Notes: a model not told the origin generated them from the sequence alone. 64,000 nucleotides of DNA from Comamonas serinivorans (GCF_002158865.1 NZ_CP021455.1:1736001-1800000), one strand, 5' to 3'. Counted from the first letter of the stretch, positions 8,477-17,963 are shown. Made by a program: numbers and translations.

Positions 8477-9706
8477 ATGAGCGAGACCTCGCTGGACAAA
8501 GCCAAGATCAAGTTTTTGCTGCTGGAGGGCATTCACCCCAATGCGGTGGAGGTGCTGAAGCAGGCCGGTTACACCAACATCGAATCGCTGCCGGGCGCCC
8601 TGGAGGGCGAGGCGCTGATGGCCAAGCTGGCCGATGTGCATTTCTTGGGCATCCGCTCACGCACCCAGCTCACGGCCGAGGTGTTTGCCGCTGCGCACAA
8701 GCTGGTGGGCGTGGGCGCCTTCTGCATCGGCACCAACCAGATCGACCTGGATGCCGCCCGCCAGCAAGGCGTGGCCGTGTTCAACGCGCCGTACTCCAAC
8801 ACGCGTTCGGTGGCCGAACTGGTGCTGGCCGAGGCCATCATGCTGCTGCGCGGGGTGCCGGCCAAGAGCCAGGCGGCGCACCAGGGGGGCTGGCTGAAGT
8901 CGGCCGAGAACTCGCACGAGATCCGCGGCAAGACGCTGGGCATCGTGGGCTATGGCTCCATCGGGGCCCAGCTCTCGGTGCTGGCCGAGGCGCTGGGCAT
9001 GCACGTGATCTTCCACGACGTGGTGACCAAGCTGCCGCTGGGCAACGCCCAGCAGGTGCCCAACCTGCAGGCGCTGCTGCGCGAGGCCGACGTGGTCACA
9101 CTGCACGTGCCCGAGCTGCCGTCCACGCAGTGGATGATCGGCGCGGCCGAGCTCTCGGCCATGAAGCCTTCGGGGGTGCTGATCAACGCCTCGCGCGGCA
9201 CGGTGGTCGAGATCGAGCCGCTGGCCGAAGCGCTGGCGGCCGGCAAGCTGCTGGGGGCTGCGGTCGACGTGTTCCCCGTCGAGCCCAAGAGCAACAAGGA
9301 CCAGTTCCAGTCGCCGCTGCGGGGCATCCCCAACGTCATCCTCACGCCGCACATCGGCGGCTCGACGCTGGAGGCGCAGGCCAACATCGGCCTCGAGGTG
9401 GCCGAGAAGCTGGTCAAGTACAGCGACAACGGCACCACGACCTCGTCGGTCAACCTGCCCGAGGTGGCGCTGCCGGCGCACCCCGGCAAGAACCGCCTGC
9501 TGCACATCCACCGCAACGTGCCGGGCGTGCTCACCGAGATCAACCGCGTGCTGACGCAAACCGGGGTCAACATCACCGGCCAGTTCCTGCAGACCCGCGG
9601 CGACGTGGGCTACGTGGTGAGCGACATCGAAGGCGGTGACACGGCCGAGCTGCGCCACCTGCTGGATGGCGTGCCCGGCACCATCCGCAGCCGCGTGCTG
9701 TTCTGA
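8477..9706 (+). CDS. serA: D-3-phosphoglycerate dehydrogenase
   Basis: This 409-residue protein matches the E. coli SerA type in length. It has a split substrate domain, a Rossmann NAD domain with TLGIVGYGSIGAQLSVLAEALG near residue 155, the catalytic Arg/Glu/His set (NASRGTVVEI near 236 and TPHIGGSTLEAQ near 292), and a C-terminal ACT domain starting near 335 (LLHIHRNVPGVLTEINRVL) that senses serine in homologues. It oxidises 3-phosphoglycerate in serine synthesis. AAGGA at 8466-8470 supports the ATG at 8477. The gene stands alone, with repeat copy 6 downstream. Confidence 0.95.
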   Translation: MSETSLDKAKIKFLLLEGIHPNAVEVLKQAGYTNIESLPGALEGEALMAKLADVHFLGIRSRTQLTAEVFAAAHKLVGVGAFCIGTNQIDLDAARQQGVAVFNAPYSNTRSVAELVLAEAIMLLRGVPAKSQAAHQGGWLKSAENSHEIRGKTLGIVGYGSIGAQLSVLAEALGMHVIFHDVVTKLPLGNAQQVPNLQALLREADVVTLHVPELPSTQWMIGAAELSAMKPSGVLINASRGTVVEIEPLAEALAAGKLLGAAVDVFPVEPKSNKDQFQSPLRGIPNVILTPHIGGSTLEAQANIGLEVAEKLVKYSDNGTTTSSVNLPEVALPAHPGKNRLLHIHRNVPGVLTEINRVLTQTGVNITGQFLQTRGDVGYVVSDIEGGDTAELRHLLDGVPGTIRSRVLF

Positions 9707-10032
9707 CGGGCGCCGGCCCGGAGGACGCTGGGCGCGTGGCCCCTGCGCCGTCGGGGTGCTGCAGCCGCTGACTGGCTTCATGACCAAGGGTATGGGCCGG
9801 TTGCCGATGACACACCATCGGCAACCGGCCCATACTGCTTCATCTGTGCGAGCTCGACCCGCACCGGTGCCGCGCAGGCCTTGTCGAGCGGCGACCGGGT
9901 GCCGGCTCGGCAGGGGCGATTCGGCCCTGTGACACAATCCCCGGCTGATTTGGAGCCACCGGCGGAAGCCCCGTCACAGGGTGGCATCCAGGCGCTTTCC
10001 CCCGTCGCCTGCCTGCCCGGCCTGCCTGCCCG
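9707..10032. other. Intergenic region with repeat copy 6
   Basis: About 325 bp between serA and the paired GH-like genes. Apart from the perfect-dyad repeat copy at 9790-9835 I see no gene. The promoter of the GH-like pair should be in 9840-10020; a GACACAATCC stretch near 9931 is a possible -10 region without a clear -35. Confidence 0.5.
9790..9835 (+). repeat. 46-bp GTAT/ATAC dyad repeat, copy 6 (perfect dyad)
   Basis: The best-preserved copy. The left arm GTATGGGCCGGTTGCCGAT is matched base for base by the right arm over 19 bp, leaving an 8-nt loop. GGG left, TGC right. It lies 84 bp after the serA stop codon. Confidence 0.95.
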
Positions 10033-12057
10033 ATGACCACGCCCGAAGCCCCTTCCGACGACTTCCTCCACGCGCCGGACAGCTCCCGACCTGCGGATTC
10101 CGCCACCCCCTCTCGTGCCGCAGTGGCCGCCACCACGCTGGGGGCCGCGACCTGGGCTGGTCTGCTGGCCCTGGGCTGGGGCGCGACACAGGCCGATCCG
10201 CAGCCGCCGATGCTGGTGGCGCCCATGATCGGCAACCTCGACGACTGCCTGCTGCAGGATGCGGCCTCCGGCCGCTTGCCGGCGGCGTTCCGGCCGCGCC
10301 CAGTCAGCTGCGAAGGGGCGCAGGGCTCGGCGGCCGAGCTGGTCACCCAGACGCTGGCGCCGCTGGTACCCACCGATGCGAGCCTGCTGCAGACCACGCG
10401 GCTGGGCTACACCCTCAACCTGCCGCTGCTGCGCATGCTGGACCGCGATGCGCAGGGGCGGTGGCAGGTCAATGTCGACCGCGTGGCGCGCTACGTCCAC
10501 ACGCTGGAGCAGGCGCAGAAGCCGGCCATCCTGTACCTGTTCGGCACGCACTTTGGCGTCAATGCTCCGATCGAGGCCGAGCTGCAGCGCGATCCCGACA
10601 ACCTGGCCCACACCCAGGACGGCCCGCTGCCCGTGGACCGGTATCTGGACTACACCATCTACCCCTGGAGCGTGGCACGCACCGACAACGGCCTCACCCG
10701 TGCGCGCGACCGCGTGGTGGCCGAGGTGGCCCGGCAGCTGTGCGCGTCGCCGCAGGCGCTGGCCCAGGTCAGCGGCGTCACGCTGCTGGGCGAGGTGCAC
10801 CAGCTGTTTCCGCGCTTCGAGACCGGCATGGGCTTTGAATCGGCCTACCGCATCAGCGACTACAGCGCGGCGTCGGTGCAGGGGTTCCGGGCCTATCTGG
10901 CCCGGCAGCTGGGCAGCGTGGCCGAGCTGAACCGCCGCCTGGGCAGCACCTTCACCGGCTTCGATGCGGTGACGCCGCCCCGGCTGGACATCCGCAGCGA
11001 CCGGCTGGCGAATTACTTCGAGCACATCGACGCCTACGCGCACGGCAGCCTGCCGGTGAGTGGCTGGGTGCACGTGCCCGATGCCCTGTGGCCGGGCACG
11101 CCCGGCCAGGAGGGGCTCGACCCAAAGGGGCCCGGCGCACGCCAGCCAGCCACCCTGCTGGAGGCGCGCAAGCCGCAGGTGGCGATCCTGTTGAATGGCC
11201 TGGAGGTGGGGCGCGTGCGGGCCGACCTGAGCCGGCAGGACGTGGGCGAGGCGCGGCCCGAGCAGGGCACGGCCGATGTGGGCTGGCGGTTCGACCTGCC
11301 GTTTGCCCAGCTGCCCGCAGGCCGCCACCGGCTGGACATGCTGCTGGTCTTGCCCGACGGCCACCTGGCGCCGCTGGGCACCCGCCACCTGAACGTGATG
11401 GACCGCCACCAGCGAACGCCCGAGCCGCAACCCATGCAGGCCGCGGTGGAGGTGCGCGACATGCCCGCAGGCATCCACGCCTACCTCGACTGGCCGCGCG
11501 AGGACATGGACGTCTACTTCAACCCGCTGGTGCCGTACTGGCATGCCTTTCGGGCTGAGCAGGTGGCGCGCACCCTGCAGCATGCCCGCCAGCAGGTGGG
11601 GCAGACCTGCCTGGCGCAAAAGCCGCTGTACGTGCACCAGCTCTACCCCTATGGCAACCCCAGCTGGGATGCCAACCGCTATGCCGTGCAGCGCAGCCTG
11701 CAGCACCGTGCCGATTGGCGGCTGGGCGTGAGCCTGTACGGCGAGACCAGCTATGGCTTTGAGCTGGGCCGCGCGCTGGGCAACTGGGGCCAACACCGCT
11801 ACGGCGTGACCGAATTCCATCCCATGCGGGCCGTCAGCGGCGAGCAGATGGGCGCCATCCTGGCCTTGCAACGGCAGCAGGGCGCGCGCTTCCTATCCTT
11901 CTTCATGGAAGCGCGCCCGGCAGGCAGCGTGCCGCAGCGCATGCACAACGCGTTCAGCTTCGACCCCGACAACCCGGTCATGCAGGGCGATGCCTTGTTC
12001 GACGCCGTGCAGCAGGTGATGCGCGCCCAGGTCAACGTGCCCGGCGCCGCGCCATGA
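10033..12057 (+). CDS. Membrane-anchored or secreted GH-A-like protein, paralogue 1
   Basis: A 674-residue protein I cannot assign to a named family. An N-terminal hydrophobic segment near residues 29-50 suggests membrane anchoring or export. Residues 248-316 carry GVTLLGEVHQLFPRFE then SVQGFRAYLARQLGSVAELN and DAVTPPR, which resemble the FRxWLxxRYGSLxxLNxAWG stretch of GH42-type glycosidases. Glu254 (LGEVHQ) and Glu594 (VTEFHP) are conserved in the neighbouring paralogue and are plausible acid/base and nucleophile. Residues near 340-470 may be a beta-rich insert. The stop overlaps the next start by 4 bp (ATGA). Hydrolase activity and a polysaccharide substrate are inference. Confidence 0.7.
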   Translation: MTTPEAPSDDFLHAPDSSRPADSATPSRAAVAATTLGAATWAGLLALGWGATQADPQPPMLVAPMIGNLDDCLLQDAASGRLPAAFRPRPVSCEGAQGSAAELVTQTLAPLVPTDASLLQTTRLGYTLNLPLLRMLDRDAQGRWQVNVDRVARYVHTLEQAQKPAILYLFGTHFGVNAPIEAELQRDPDNLAHTQDGPLPVDRYLDYTIYPWSVARTDNGLTRARDRVVAEVARQLCASPQALAQVSGVTLLGEVHQLFPRFETGMGFESAYRISDYSAASVQGFRAYLARQLGSVAELNRRLGSTFTGFDAVTPPRLDIRSDRLANYFEHIDAYAHGSLPVSGWVHVPDALWPGTPGQEGLDPKGPGARQPATLLEARKPQVAILLNGLEVGRVRADLSRQDVGEARPEQGTADVGWRFDLPFAQLPAGRHRLDMLLVLPDGHLAPLGTRHLNVMDRHQRTPEPQPMQAAVEVRDMPAGIHAYLDWPREDMDVYFNPLVPYWHAFRAEQVARTLQHARQQVGQTCLAQKPLYVHQLYPYGNPSWDANRYAVQRSLQHRADWRLGVSLYGETSYGFELGRALGNWGQHRYGVTEFHPMRAVSGEQMGAILALQRQQGARFLSFFMEARPAGSVPQRMHNAFSFDPDNPVMQGDALFDAVQQVMRAQVNVPGAAP

Positions 12058-14132
12058 GGCGCACGGGCGCCCCACTGACCTGCCATGGCCTGTGGGCCGG
12101 CCTGGTGCTCGGCCTGTGGGCGTGCGGCCAGGCCTGGGCGGCGCCGGCGGATGCGAGCCGGGCCGCTGCCAGCCCCGCTGCGTCAGCCGCGCAGGTGACG
12201 CAGGTGGCGCCCGCCTCGTCGCCAGCCAGCCCGCCCGCGTCGGAGGCCAGCGGTGCGCAGCCGGCCGGCGACATCGCTCGATTCTTCTTGACGCCGCACC
12301 TCGACCGGCTGGACATCTGCGACCAGGCCCAGGGCGACGCGCGCTTGCGCACCATGGCCCAGGTGCGCCGCGTGTGCGACGGCCTGGGTGACCAGCTGGG
12401 TGGCACGGCGGCCGCCACGCTGAGCCAGGCGCTGGAGGCGCTGGAGCCCGGCGGCGCGCAGGGCGCGGTGCAGGTGGGCTACACCTTGACGCTGCCTTTG
12501 CTGGGCCTGTATCGGCGCGAAGGCGATGACTGGGTCATCGACGACGCCCGGCTGAATCCGCTGCTGGCCCTGATCGAGCAGGTCGACCGGCCGGTGGTCG
12601 TCCACCTGGCCAGCAGCCCTGTCGACGCCACGGGTCCGCTGCCCGAGGCGCTGCGCCAGGATGCGCGCAACCTCATGCAGCTGGCCGATGGCAGCGTGCC
12701 GCAGCGCAGCGACGGGGTGCCGGCGTTGGCCTACACCCTGCTGACGGATCCGGACATCCCCGTCAACCGCTACCGGTTTCGCGCCCTGCACGAGGTGGCG
12801 GCGCGCCTCCAGGCCTTGCCGGAGGCTGCGCGCGCGCGCATCGTGGGCTACACCCTGGGCGGCGAGCTGCATCAGCTGTTCCCGGACTTCGAGCAGGGCG
12901 CCGGGCGGTTTGACCCCGTGCAGGTGACCGACTACAGCCCGGCGTCCATCGCGGCGTTTCGCGAGTGGCTGCAGCGCAAATGGGGCGCCGTGCGCCGGCT
13001 CAACGCGGCCACGGGCCTGGCGTTCGATGGTTTCGAGGCCATCGATGCCCCGCGCGGCAAGCTGCAGGACGGCAGCGCCAGGACGCTGGCCGAGCACTAC
13101 AGCGCTTACGCCGCCGGGCAGCTGCCCATTGCCGGCTGGGTGCACGACCCGCAGGGGCGCATCGACTCGCTGACGTTGTTCCTCAATGGCAAGCCCGTGG
13201 GCGAGGTGACGCAGGGCTACAACCGCCTCGATGTGTACCGCGCGCGCGACGAGGTGCTGAACCCCAACGTGGGGTATCGCTACGACCTCGATGTGTCCGT
13301 GTTGGCACCAGGCAGATACCTCGCCCAGGTCGTGGCCCAGGTGGATGGGCTGAGTTACGAGTTGGCCCAGACCCGCTTCACCCTGGCGGGCCGCACCGAC
13401 AGCCTGCGCGAGCGTGAACCGAGGCCGGCGCGCCGCTTGCAGGAGGTGAAAGCAGGCAACGCCTGGCAGCGCTGGTGGCGCCACCTGTTGCGCACGCTGG
13501 GCTTTGACCGCAGCCTGCCCACCTATGCGCGCGTGCCCGACGTGGACAGCCAGCTGGACCTGCCGGCCCGCGACCTGGTGGTGCACTACAACCCCCTGGC
13601 GCGCGAATGGGACCTGTTTCGCAACCACCAGGTGCTGGCCGCCATGCAGGCCCTGTACGACCAGGCGGTGGCTGCCGGCCTGCCGCCCGGCGAGCTCTAC
13701 AGCCACCAGGTCAACGACCGCATCAACAGCGCCTGGAACGCGCAGCTGTTGGCGGTCGATGACGTGTGGGCCGCGCGCCAGGCCTGGCAGGCCGGCATGA
13801 CCCTCTATGGCGGCGCGACCCACAACGCGCTGGTGCTGCGGCAGATCCGGCGTCAGCGGCTCACCGGTTTTGCCGCCCCTGAGTTCAACCCCCAGCAATG
13901 GAAGGTGCGTGACGCGCCGCTGAAGGCCTTGCGCGCCCAGCGCGAGGCGGGTGCCCGCTTCGTGTCGCCCGTTTACCTGAGCCTGGTGCCGGCCCGGCTC
14001 AAGGCCGCGGGGCAGGGGCCTGCGCTTGGACCGGTGGGCCCGGGCGTGAACCGCCTGGCGCTGGACCCCGCCAACCCCCAGGACGGCTCAGACCTGTTCT
14101 ACCAGGCCATTCAAACGCTGGCGGCTGAATGA
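12054..14132 (+). CDS. Secreted GH-A-like protein, paralogue 2
   Basis: A 692-residue paralogue of the preceding gene, translationally coupled to it through ATGA. A signal peptide ends near AWAAPA at residue 31, followed by an Ala/Ser/Pro-rich linker to about residue 70. Shared core: VGYTLGGELHQLFPDFEQG with Glu271, FREWLQRKWGAVRRLNAATG, a beta-sandwich-like stretch at 355-440 (SGWVHDP... type), and FAAPEFNPQQW with Glu610. The two glutamates align with those of paralogue 1, as expected for retaining clan GH-A hydrolases. The paralogues differ strongly elsewhere, so they probably have distinct substrates or form a pair. Confidence 0.7.
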   Translation: MRRTGAPLTCHGLWAGLVLGLWACGQAWAAPADASRAAASPAASAAQVTQVAPASSPASPPASEASGAQPAGDIARFFLTPHLDRLDICDQAQGDARLRTMAQVRRVCDGLGDQLGGTAAATLSQALEALEPGGAQGAVQVGYTLTLPLLGLYRREGDDWVIDDARLNPLLALIEQVDRPVVVHLASSPVDATGPLPEALRQDARNLMQLADGSVPQRSDGVPALAYTLLTDPDIPVNRYRFRALHEVAARLQALPEAARARIVGYTLGGELHQLFPDFEQGAGRFDPVQVTDYSPASIAAFREWLQRKWGAVRRLNAATGLAFDGFEAIDAPRGKLQDGSARTLAEHYSAYAAGQLPIAGWVHDPQGRIDSLTLFLNGKPVGEVTQGYNRLDVYRARDEVLNPNVGYRYDLDVSVLAPGRYLAQVVAQVDGLSYELAQTRFTLAGRTDSLREREPRPARRLQEVKAGNAWQRWWRHLLRTLGFDRSLPTYARVPDVDSQLDLPARDLVVHYNPLAREWDLFRNHQVLAAMQALYDQAVAAGLPPGELYSHQVNDRINSAWNAQLLAVDDVWAARQAWQAGMTLYGGATHNALVLRQIRRQRLTGFAAPEFNPQQWKVRDAPLKALRAQREAGARFVSPVYLSLVPARLKAAGQGPALGPVGPGVNRLALDPANPQDGSDLFYQAIQTLAAE

Positions 14133-14141
14133 TGGTTGGGG

Positions 14142-14187
14142 GTATGGTGCTGCTGCCGTTTTGAGGTCAACGGTGATCGATGCATAC
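14142..14187 (+). repeat. 46-bp GTAT/ATAC dyad repeat, copy 7
   Basis: GGGG left, TGC right, with inner arms CTGCCGTT and AACGG. It lies between convergent genes: 9 bp after the GH-like stop, and reaching 21 bp into the 3' end of the GT39 gene, whose stop codon (14167-14169) is inside the repeat. Confidence 0.88.
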
Positions 14188-15795
14188 TGCCTGTTGTTGG
14201 GGCGGATGTGCAGCGTTCGCACGGGCTGAAGGCGCTCGCCCATCGGGCCCGGCGAGCATGAATTCCACGCACAGGCCCTGGCGTGCCGGGTCGGTCCAGC
14301 GGTAGGGCAGCACGCGGGTTTGCAGCGCGGGGTGGGCGCCGCCGGGCCAGGCGGCGCGCCACCAGGGGGCCGGCGCCGGTTCTTCGGCCAGCACCTGCAG
14401 CAGCGGCATGTGCTGGGCATGGGCGCGTGCCGCGGCCTCGCGCACGCAGTCCAGCGTCCAGCGTGTGTCGATGTCGCAAACCACCACCTGGGCCCGGGGG
14501 AACGCCAAACGCACGATGCCGCCGGTGGTGTGGTGGCCGGCGATCACCAGGCCGTGGCCGTCGAAGCCGGCATCGCGCAGCGTCTGGCCGATGGCTGCCA
14601 CGGGCCAGTTCATGCGCTCGTCCTTGCCGCGCCAGGCGTCCACCACGGGGTTGAGCATGACCACGGCCCACAGCAGGGCCAGCAGCGCGCCGGATGCGCC
14701 GAGGAACCGCCGCGCGCCGCGCGGGTCGGCGGCCACCGTGGGGCGTGCCACCAGCGCCAGCAGCGGCAGCATCAGGAACAGGGGCTGCAGCCAGCGCCCG
14801 TCGAAGGACGAGGTGCCGGCCAGCACCATCGCCAGCAACGCGGCCAGCACGATCGCCACGTAGCGCGTGAACAGGCGCTGCACCTCGGCGGGCTGGCCAG
14901 GGGCCGGCGCGGCTGGCGCTACAGAACGCCACCGCCAGGCGCGGCCAAAGGCCCAGCGCGCCATCAGCAGCCAGGGCAGGGCGGCCAGCAGGCTGAACAC
15001 CAGCAGGTCGCCGCCCCCGGCCAGCAGGCCTTGCAGGCGCGACAGCGTGTCGGGCGGCTGCAACTTGCGCAGGGTGCTGGCGCTGGCGCTCTGCCAATGC
15101 GCAAGTGCCCACAGGGCATGCGGCGTGACCAACCCCAGGCCGATCACGGGCGTCAGCCACCAGCCGCGCGACAGCAGGGCGCGCCGGGCGGCCGGCAGGC
15201 TCAGCGCGGCCAGCAGGGCCGCGGCCGCCATCAGCACGTAGCTGTACTTGGACAACACGCCCCAGGCCATCACCAGGCCCAGCCAGCCAAAGCCCGCCGG
15301 GCTGGGCGCGCGCAGCTGGCGCAGCAGCACGAACCAGGTGGCGGCGATCGCGCAGTTGAGCATCACGGTGTGGGTCTGGTCGCGCAGCAGTTCCCAGCCA
15401 ATGCCGGGCAGCCAGACCAGCCCGAAGGCGGCCAGCCAGGCGGTGCGCGTGGCCATGATCTGGCGTGCGGCCAGGAACATGAACCAGGCCGTGAGGCCGA
15501 CGAGCACGTGTTTGACCACGGCCAGCGAGAGCACCGTGGGCCCCAGCACGGCGTTCACCCCCCACTGCAGCCAGGTGTAGAGCGGCGGCTGCGGGCCATA
15601 GCCCCACGCCAGCGCCTGCGACCAGACCAGCTGTTCGTTCTGGTCCCACGACAGCGACGGCGACAGCAGCACCCGGCAGGCGACCAGGGCCAGCAGGATC
15701 AGGACGAGCCAGGTCAGCGGGCGGAGCGAGGGCGGGTGAGGAACGGTGTCCGTGGGCAGTGAAGGGGCAGCGCGTGGCCGGTGTACATCCACCAT
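14167..15795 (-). CDS. GT39/PMT_2-family membrane glycosyltransferase
   Basis: About 542 residues with roughly ten to twelve hydrophobic segments. The first periplasmic loop has WDQNEQLVWSQALAWGYGPQPPLYTWL near residue 50, matching the acidic pair and Y...PPLYxWL pattern of dolichyl/undecaprenyl-phosphate sugar transferases such as ArnT. Such enzymes move a sugar from a polyprenyl carrier to lipid A, protein or glycan. An ATG ending at 15795 (MVDVHRP) was preferred to a TTG 12 bp upstream. The last codons and the stop are supplied by repeat copy 7. It converges on the GH-like pair and lies 21 bp after the aminotransferase gene. Confidence 0.8.
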   Translation of the reverse strand: MVDVHRPRAAPSLPTDTVPHPPSLRPLTWLVLILLALVACRVLLSPSLSWDQNEQLVWSQALAWGYGPQPPLYTWLQWGVNAVLGPTVLSLAVVKHVLVGLTAWFMFLAARQIMATRTAWLAAFGLVWLPGIGWELLRDQTHTVMLNCAIAATWFVLLRQLRAPSPAGFGWLGLVMAWGVLSKYSYVLMAAAALLAALSLPAARRALLSRGWWLTPVIGLGLVTPHALWALAHWQSASASTLRKLQPPDTLSRLQGLLAGGGDLLVFSLLAALPWLLMARWAFGRAWRWRSVAPAAPAPGQPAEVQRLFTRYVAIVLAALLAMVLAGTSSFDGRWLQPLFLMLPLLALVARPTVAADPRGARRFLGASGALLALLWAVVMLNPVVDAWRGKDERMNWPVAAIGQTLRDAGFDGHGLVIAGHHTTGGIVRLAFPRAQVVVCDIDTRWTLDCVREAAARAHAQHMPLLQVLAEEPAPAPWWRAAWPGGAHPALQTRVLPYRWTDPARQGLCVEFMLAGPDGRAPSARANAAHPPQQQAVCIDHR

Positions 15796-15816
15796 GGGGC
15801 AGGTCAAAACGGCGGG

Positions 15817-17025
15817 TCAGAGGGTGGACAGGCGCGTCAGGGCGTCGCGCAGGGTGTCGTCGCGCTTGGCAAAGCAGAAACGGATCATCTTCTGGTCGAA
15901 GCCCTGGCCGTAGAAGGCGGACAGCGGGATGGCGGCCACGCCCAGCTCGCGCGTCAGCCACTGGCAGAAGTCGGCTTCGGACAGGTCGCGTTCGGGCACC
16001 TGCAGGTCGGCGATGCTGACGCACTGGAAGTAGGTGCCTTCGCAGGGCGTCAGGCGAAAGCGCGTGCGCGCCAGGCCCGCGCGGAACAGGTCGCGCTTGG
16101 CCTGGTAGAAGGCCGGCAGGTTGAGGTAGGGCGCGGGGTCGGCCATGTACCGGGCCAGGCCCACCTGCATGGGGGTGTTCACGGTGAACACGTTGAACTG
16201 GTGCACCTTGCGGAATTCGGCCGTCAGCGCCGCCGGCGCGGCCACGTAGCCCACCTTCCAGCCCGTCACGTGGAAGGTCTTGCCAAAGCTGCTGACGATG
16301 AAGGCGCGCGCCGCCAGTTCGGGGTAGCGGGCCACGCTCTCATGCCGGTGGGGGGCAAACACCATGTGCTCATAGACCTCGTCGCTGATGAGCAGGGCGT
16401 TGGTGGGGGCCAGCAGCTCGGCCAGGCGCTGCATGTCGGCCGGTTGCCAGATGGTGCCGCTGGGGTTGTGCGGGCTGTTGATGATGAGGGCGCGCGTCTT
16501 GCTGTTCAGCGCCGCGGCCAGCTGGTCGAAATCGGGCCGGAAGCTGCCCGGGGTGAGCGGCACGCGCACCACGCGCGCGCCCGTCAGCTCGATGTTGGGC
16601 ACGTAGCTGTCGTAGCAGGGTTCCAGCACGATGACCTCGTCGCCGGGGCCAGCACAGCACAGCACGGCGGTGAGGATGGCCTGGGTCGCGCCCGCGGTGA
16701 CGGTGATCTCGCTGGCCTCGTCAAAGCGCCGGCCATACAGCGACTCGATCTTGGCGGCGATGGCCTGCCGCAGCACCGGCATGCCCGGCATGGGAGGGTA
16801 TTGGTTGTGGCCGCTGGTCATGGCATCGGTGACGGCCGATACCAGCTGGGGATCGCAATCGAAATCCGGGAAGCCCTGGCCCAGGTTCACAGCCTGATGC
16901 TGCTGCGCCAGGGCCGACATGACCGAGAAAATGGTGGTGCCCACCTGGGGCAGGCGCGACGGAAAGCGCGGCGTGGCGGGCGCCGCTGCCGAGCCCGTGG
17001 GGGCGGTCAGGGTGTCAGAGCTCAT
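15817..17025 (-). CDS. PLP-dependent class I/II aminotransferase (methionine/kynurenine type)
   Basis: A 402-residue fold-type I aminotransferase. It shows NLGQGFPDFD near residue 47, GHNQYPPMPGMPVLRQAI near 72, the NSPHNPSG cofactor-contact motif near 182, ISDEVYEHMVF near 211, and the PLP lysine in SSFGKTFHVTGWKVGYV near 244. This pattern is closest to YbdL-type methionine aminotransferases and kynurenine/glutamine transaminase K relatives. The start overlaps the 3' end of the LysR gene by 11 bp, so the two are probably cotranscribed. Confidence 0.88.
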   Translation of the reverse strand: MSSDTLTAPTGSAAAPATPRFPSRLPQVGTTIFSVMSALAQQHQAVNLGQGFPDFDCDPQLVSAVTDAMTSGHNQYPPMPGMPVLRQAIAAKIESLYGRRFDEASEITVTAGATQAILTAVLCCAGPGDEVIVLEPCYDSYVPNIELTGARVVRVPLTPGSFRPDFDQLAAALNSKTRALIINSPHNPSGTIWQPADMQRLAELLAPTNALLISDEVYEHMVFAPHRHESVARYPELAARAFIVSSFGKTFHVTGWKVGYVAAPAALTAEFRKVHQFNVFTVNTPMQVGLARYMADPAPYLNLPAFYQAKRDLFRAGLARTRFRLTPCEGTYFQCVSIADLQVPERDLSEADFCQWLTRELGVAAIPLSAFYGQGFDQKMIRFCFAKRDDTLRDALTRLSTL

Positions 17026-17959
17026 AGTCGTGGTTGTTGCCGTTCATGGCTTTGAGGATGAGGTCCTGGTCCAGTCGATCCGACAGCAGCTCGGCAAAGC
17101 GGTAGACGAAGGTGCGCAGGTAGGCACCGCGCTTGAGCGCGATGCGGGCCAGATTCTGGCCGAACAGCTGGCCCATGGGGCGATGGACGAGGTCGCTGTG
17201 CGGGCCGTCGTCGCGCACCGCCATTTCGGCCACGATGCCGATGCCCAGCCCCAGGCGCACGTAGGTTTTGATCACGTCCGAATCGATGGCCTCGAGCGCG
17301 ATGCGCGGCGTCAGCTTGCGCTGGGCAAAGGCCTGGTCGATGCGGGTGCGGCCCGTGAACGAGGGGTGGTAGGTCACGATGGGCTCGGTCGCCAGGTCTT
17401 CAAGCGTGATGCGCTCCTTGGTGGCCAGCGGGTGATGCGCGGGCACCACCAGCACGTGCTGCCACTCGTAGCAGGGCAGGGTGATCAGCTCGGGGTAGGC
17501 GCTGAGCGATTCGGTGGCGACGCCGATCTCGGCCACCTCGTCGATCACCATGCGCGCAACCTGATCGGGCGAGCCCTGGTGCAGGCTGACGTTCACGTTG
17601 GGGTAGAGCTCGCGCAGCCGCACCACGGGCACGGGCAGCACGTAACGCGCCTGGGTGTGCGTGGTGGCGATGGAGAAGGTGCCGGTGTCCTGGGCGCTGT
17701 ACTGCTCGCCGATGCGCTTGAGGTTGCCGATCTCGCGCATGATCACCTCGATGCTCTTGAGCACGTGCTGGCCGGGCTCGGTGATGCGCTTGAGGCGCTT
17801 GCCATGGCGCGTGAAGATCTCGATGCCCAGCTCCTCCTCCAGCTCGATGATGGCTTTGGACACGCCGGGCTGCGAGGTGTGCAGGGCCTTGGCCGCCTCG
17901 GTCAGGTTCAGCCCGCGGCGGGCTGCCTCTTGCACAAAGCGAAACTGGTGCAGGTTCAT
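17015..17959 (-). CDS. cysB: LysR-family regulator of the CysB type
   Basis: A 314-residue LysR-type regulator. The N-terminal helix-turn-helix is RGLNLTEAAKALHTSQPGVSKAIIELEEELG (residues 15-45), followed by IFTRHGKRLKRITEPG. The effector domain has TTHTQARYVLP near residue 99, which in CysB binds N-acetylserine or sulfate through the TTHTQARY loop. CysB activates cysteine and sulfate assimilation genes. No cys biosynthesis gene is nearby, so the symbol rests on sequence similarity. Its start region is unusually AT-rich for this window. Confidence 0.88.
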   Translation of the reverse strand: MNLHQFRFVQEAARRGLNLTEAAKALHTSQPGVSKAIIELEEELGIEIFTRHGKRLKRITEPGQHVLKSIEVIMREIGNLKRIGEQYSAQDTGTFSIATTHTQARYVLPVPVVRLRELYPNVNVSLHQGSPDQVARMVIDEVAEIGVATESLSAYPELITLPCYEWQHVLVVPAHHPLATKERITLEDLATEPIVTYHPSFTGRTRIDQAFAQRKLTPRIALEAIDSDVIKTYVRLGLGIGIVAEMAVRDDGPHSDLVHRPMGQLFGQNLARIALKRGAYLRTFVYRFAELLSDRLDQDLILKAMNGNNHDYEL

Positions 17960-17963
17960 GGTC

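Noticed and set aside
9778..13898. Very long open frames on the minus strand opposite the GH-like pair (up to nearly 700 codons)
   Set aside because: They are antisense shadows caused by high GC and third-position bias; their translations are Gln/His/Arg-rich with no domain, whereas the plus-strand frames have signal peptides and paralogy.
17022..17067. GTTGCCGTTCATGG near the 3' end of cysB resembles the inner arm of the repeat
   Set aside because: There is no GTAT or ATAC at the required spacing and the stretch encodes ordinary C-terminal residues of CysB.
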